IMG/VR virus record: IMGVR_UViG_3300009593_000126
Span: 1-23,497 of that record
Reading direction: 5' to 3' (one strand)
Source: a virus
Length of the DNA stretch: 23,497 nt
Below the pieces are notes generated by a model. It was not told the DNA's origin. It ran no database searches and saw nothing but the letters and a program-made list of their open reading frames with translations. Below, piece after piece: positions 21,809 to 23,497 of this stretch; within the stretch, counting starts at the first letter, position 1; each line of letters starts with the position of its first letter. Position numbers and translations under genes: made by a program.

Positions 21809-22515
21809 GTATAAAAGACTTATCAAATAAATTACTAGACGACATGAAAACTATCCTCGAAGGTGGAACAGTTGTCGTTGAAGATGCATCTAATGACAAA
21901 TCAGATGATGGCGAGGGGCTAGACAAGGCAGACCCTAAAGCTGCAAAGAAAAAATTCAACGATAGAAAAGACAAAGACATCGATAATGATGGTGATGTTG
22001 ATTCATCTGATGAGTTTCTACACAAAAGAAGAAAGGCAATATCTAAAAAAGTTGACGAAGATTCTAGTGTAGAAATAGATAAAGATGATGAAGAAGATGA
22101 CGATGTAGTCAAGAAACCAGAAGACGATGAAAAGAGTAAGAAATTACTAAAGACTGGTAAAGGTGGTAAATATCTAAAGTATTCAAATCTACTTCTTAAA
22201 AAACAAAAAATGTCTAAAGATGCAGACATGACTGCAATCAACAAAGAAATTTCAGCAGAAAGAAAAAAACTAGGCATTAGTGAATCAACTCTAGAAGATT
22301 TACTTATACATTATCTTCCAGAAGATGAAGAAATAGAAATAAATGAAAAAGTTCTTTACAAAAGTCCTACAGGTTGGAGTTTTGTAAAAGATGATAAAGA
22401 TGATGCAATAATATTAACTCAATCAAAATCCTCATATTACCCAAGACCTTTTACGAAAATGACAAAAGACGATTTCAAAGTATTACAAAGAATCATAGGC
22501 CAAGTAAAGGTATAA
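21805..22515 (+). CDS. acidic late protein with EF-hand-like loop (236 aa)
   Basis: A 236-aa protein with an Asp/Lys-rich disordered middle. One canonical calcium-binding loop is visible: D58-I-D60-N-D62-G63-D-V-D66-S-S-D69, as in EF-hands and dockerin repeats. 'EFLHKRRKAI' follows, a helix often found with this loop in marine phage proteins. A compact C-terminal region of about 60 aa (VLYKSPTGWSFVKDDKDDAI, RPFTKMTKDDFKVL) looks folded. The Asp-rich region could bind calcium or mimic DNA charge. Placed in the late region, it may be a virion protein. An antisense 158-aa frame here is a shadow of its low complexity. Confidence 0.75.
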   Translation: MSIKDLSNKLLDDMKTILEGGTVVVEDASNDKSDDGEGLDKADPKAAKKKFNDRKDKDIDNDGDVDSSDEFLHKRRKAISKKVDEDSSVEIDKDDEEDDDVVKKPEDDEKSKKLLKTGKGGKYLKYSNLLLKKQKMSKDADMTAINKEISAERKKLGISESTLEDLLIHYLPEDEEIEINEKVLYKSPTGWSFVKDDKDDAIILTQSKSSYYPRPFTKMTKDDFKVLQRIIGQVKV

Positions 22516-22517
22516 CA

Positions 22518-23198
22518 ATGGCAGGCAATAAATCAGATAACGGTGTTCATGAAATAGGAACAAATGATATCCTTGCATCTTACAAGGCAGATACACCAGG
22601 CGAGATAGAAACAAAATATCTTGAAAATGTAAATGAATACATTAAAAATGGAAAAGAAAAACAAAAAGAACAAGTGAAGGCTTCTTTCGCTATGATATTT
22701 GATAATCCATTACAAGGTTATCCTTACAACGAACAGTATGGTATGGATAAAACACTTGAAGAAATTGAATACTATGAAGAAACAGTTGATGAAGCATATT
22801 CAAAGAAAGCAAAAAGTGGTGCAGAAGTTGCTAAGTTAATGATGAAGAAAAAGTGGACTGGAGAAACTTGGAGACGAAACACAATGCAAGGTTTTGCTAA
22901 CAAAGTTAAGAAAATGAAAACAATCACCGCTGACCAGTTAGATAAAATGTTACCAGATTATATTTCTGGTGGAGATATTCATGCAATGTTTGAAGGCCAG
23001 TTTTGGGGTCAAGACAAATGGTCAAAATCTATAGACAAAAAACTGAAAAAAACTCATGTCAGACTAGTTAAAGATGGTAAGGGTGGCATGTCTAGAGCGA
23101 CACTCTCTAAGAAAGATAAAAAGAAAATTGCACAATTAAAGAAAGATGGTTACAAAGAAGTTCCAATTGAAGCATTAGATTTAGAAGGAGTTAAGTAA
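22518..23198 (+). CDS. hypothetical late protein (226 aa)
   Basis: A 226-aa protein starting MAGNKSDNGVHEIGTNDILA. The segment 'EIGTNDILASYKADTPGE' is, from memory, met in virion-region proteins of related marine phages. The middle is an acidic helix (EQYGMDKTLEEIEYYEETVD), and the second half is lysine-rich, including 'RLVKDGKGGMSRATLSKKDK'. It follows the EF-hand-like protein by 2 bp and ends with TAATG at the next gene, so it belongs to the same late operon. No enzymatic motifs seen. Confidence 0.72.
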   Translation: MAGNKSDNGVHEIGTNDILASYKADTPGEIETKYLENVNEYIKNGKEKQKEQVKASFAMIFDNPLQGYPYNEQYGMDKTLEEIEYYEETVDEAYSKKAKSGAEVAKLMMKKKWTGETWRRNTMQGFANKVKKMKTITADQLDKMLPDYISGGDIHAMFEGQFWGQDKWSKSIDKKLKKTHVRLVKDGKGGMSRATLSKKDKKKIAQLKKDGYKEVPIEALDLEGVK

Positions 23199-23497
23199 TG
23201 AATTTATTCCAAGAAGCAAAACAAGTATTAGATAAAGATGGTAAAGTAAATCCATTGGGACCATATGGTAAGGGTAAACTTACTGGTCGTGAAATATCTA
23301 CTTACTTCCGTAGAAACAAAGTTAAAGACGCTCAAATCAAAAAGGCAGTAGAAGTTGCACTTGATTTAGGTGGCGCACACTCAATCGCATCACAAGAAAT
23401 AAGAAAGTTCTATGGCGATAAGATTTATAAATCAAAAGAAGTTCAGACTGCATTAAAGTATGCCAACGAATCAAGACAACCTGGCATGCATGTAGAA
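23198..23497 (+). CDS. hypothetical late protein, 3'-truncated by the window
   Basis: The ATG at 23198 shares a base with the previous stop, and the frame stays open for 100 codons to the window end. It begins MNLFQEAKQVLDKDGKVNPL, followed by 'GPYGKGKLTGREISTYFRRN', then helices (QIKKAVEVALDLGGAHSI) reminiscent of a helix-turn-helix arrangement. 'LFQEA' right at the start could be a very short prohead-protease-like site. Function unknown; the rest lies outside the window. Confidence 0.75.
   Translation, partial: MNLFQEAKQVLDKDGKVNPLGPYGKGKLTGREISTYFRRNKVKDAQIKKAVEVALDLGGAHSIASQEIRKFYGDKIYKSKEVQTALKYANESRQPGMHVE

Noticed and set aside
21801-22277. 158-aa Ser-rich frame on the minus strand
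   Set aside because: It is the complement of the Asp/Lys-rich low-complexity region of the EF-hand-like protein and has no domain-like features.

Overview
The window looks like part of a strictly lytic, T4-like myovirus genome, probably from a marine phage. The evidence is a set of T4-superfamily replication genes in tight succession: a family B DNA polymerase (gp43 type), a UvsX recombinase and a DnaB-type helicase (gp41 type). It also has a T4-type lysozyme, a tRNA gene, TATAAATA-type late promoters, very AT-rich coding sequence, and every gene on the + strand with 1-11 nt overlaps. A lipobox lipoprotein points to a Gram-negative host. The gene content (IscU, SNase, DruA-like proteins, EF-hand and ligase-like virion-region proteins) resembles cyanophage and pelagiphage myoviruses. 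The host assignment (SAR11 or another marine bacterium) is an inference.

Layout. Positions 1-2990 hold a DruA/DUF4338-like protein cut by the window edge, a cytidylyltransferase, a GT-B-like glycosyltransferase and small unknown proteins. Positions 2990-4158 hold a T4-type lysozyme and small phage proteins. Positions 4183-10179 are the replication block: DNA polymerase, IscU, SNase, a small membrane protein, UvsX and gp41 helicase. Positions 10181-12246 carry a small basic protein, a cupin, a second DruA-like paralogue, a small protein and tRNA-Ala(UGC). Positions 12259-13747 carry a GNAT, a 31-aa membrane peptide, an unknown protein and a HAD/PNKP-type phosphatase.

Positions 13748-14967 contain no credible gene. 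This stretch has a strong sigma70-like promoter, many hairpins, a tRNA T-arm-like element and a strong intrinsic terminator. It is best explained as one structured non-coding RNA of about 1.15 kb, comparable in size and context to the giant phage RNAs GOLLD and ROOL. This is the most striking object in the window.

From 15010 onward the genes follow TATAAATA-like late promoters: a lipoprotein, a ligase-like KxDG protein, an ADP-ribosyltransferase-like protein, a ParB/sulfiredoxin-like protein, a NadR-like nucleotidyltransferase-kinase, a very basic protein, a coiled-coil protein and an EF-hand-like acidic protein. Several begin with an MKT(F/L)xxF-type leader that closely resembles the T4 capsid-targeting sequence. 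The working idea is that this late block encodes internal-head proteins, some of them enzymes packaged in the capsid and injected. A further recurring signal is a -10 or TATAAATA box 5-8 nt upstream of an ATG that lacks a Shine-Dalgarno sequence, which suggests leaderless mRNAs.
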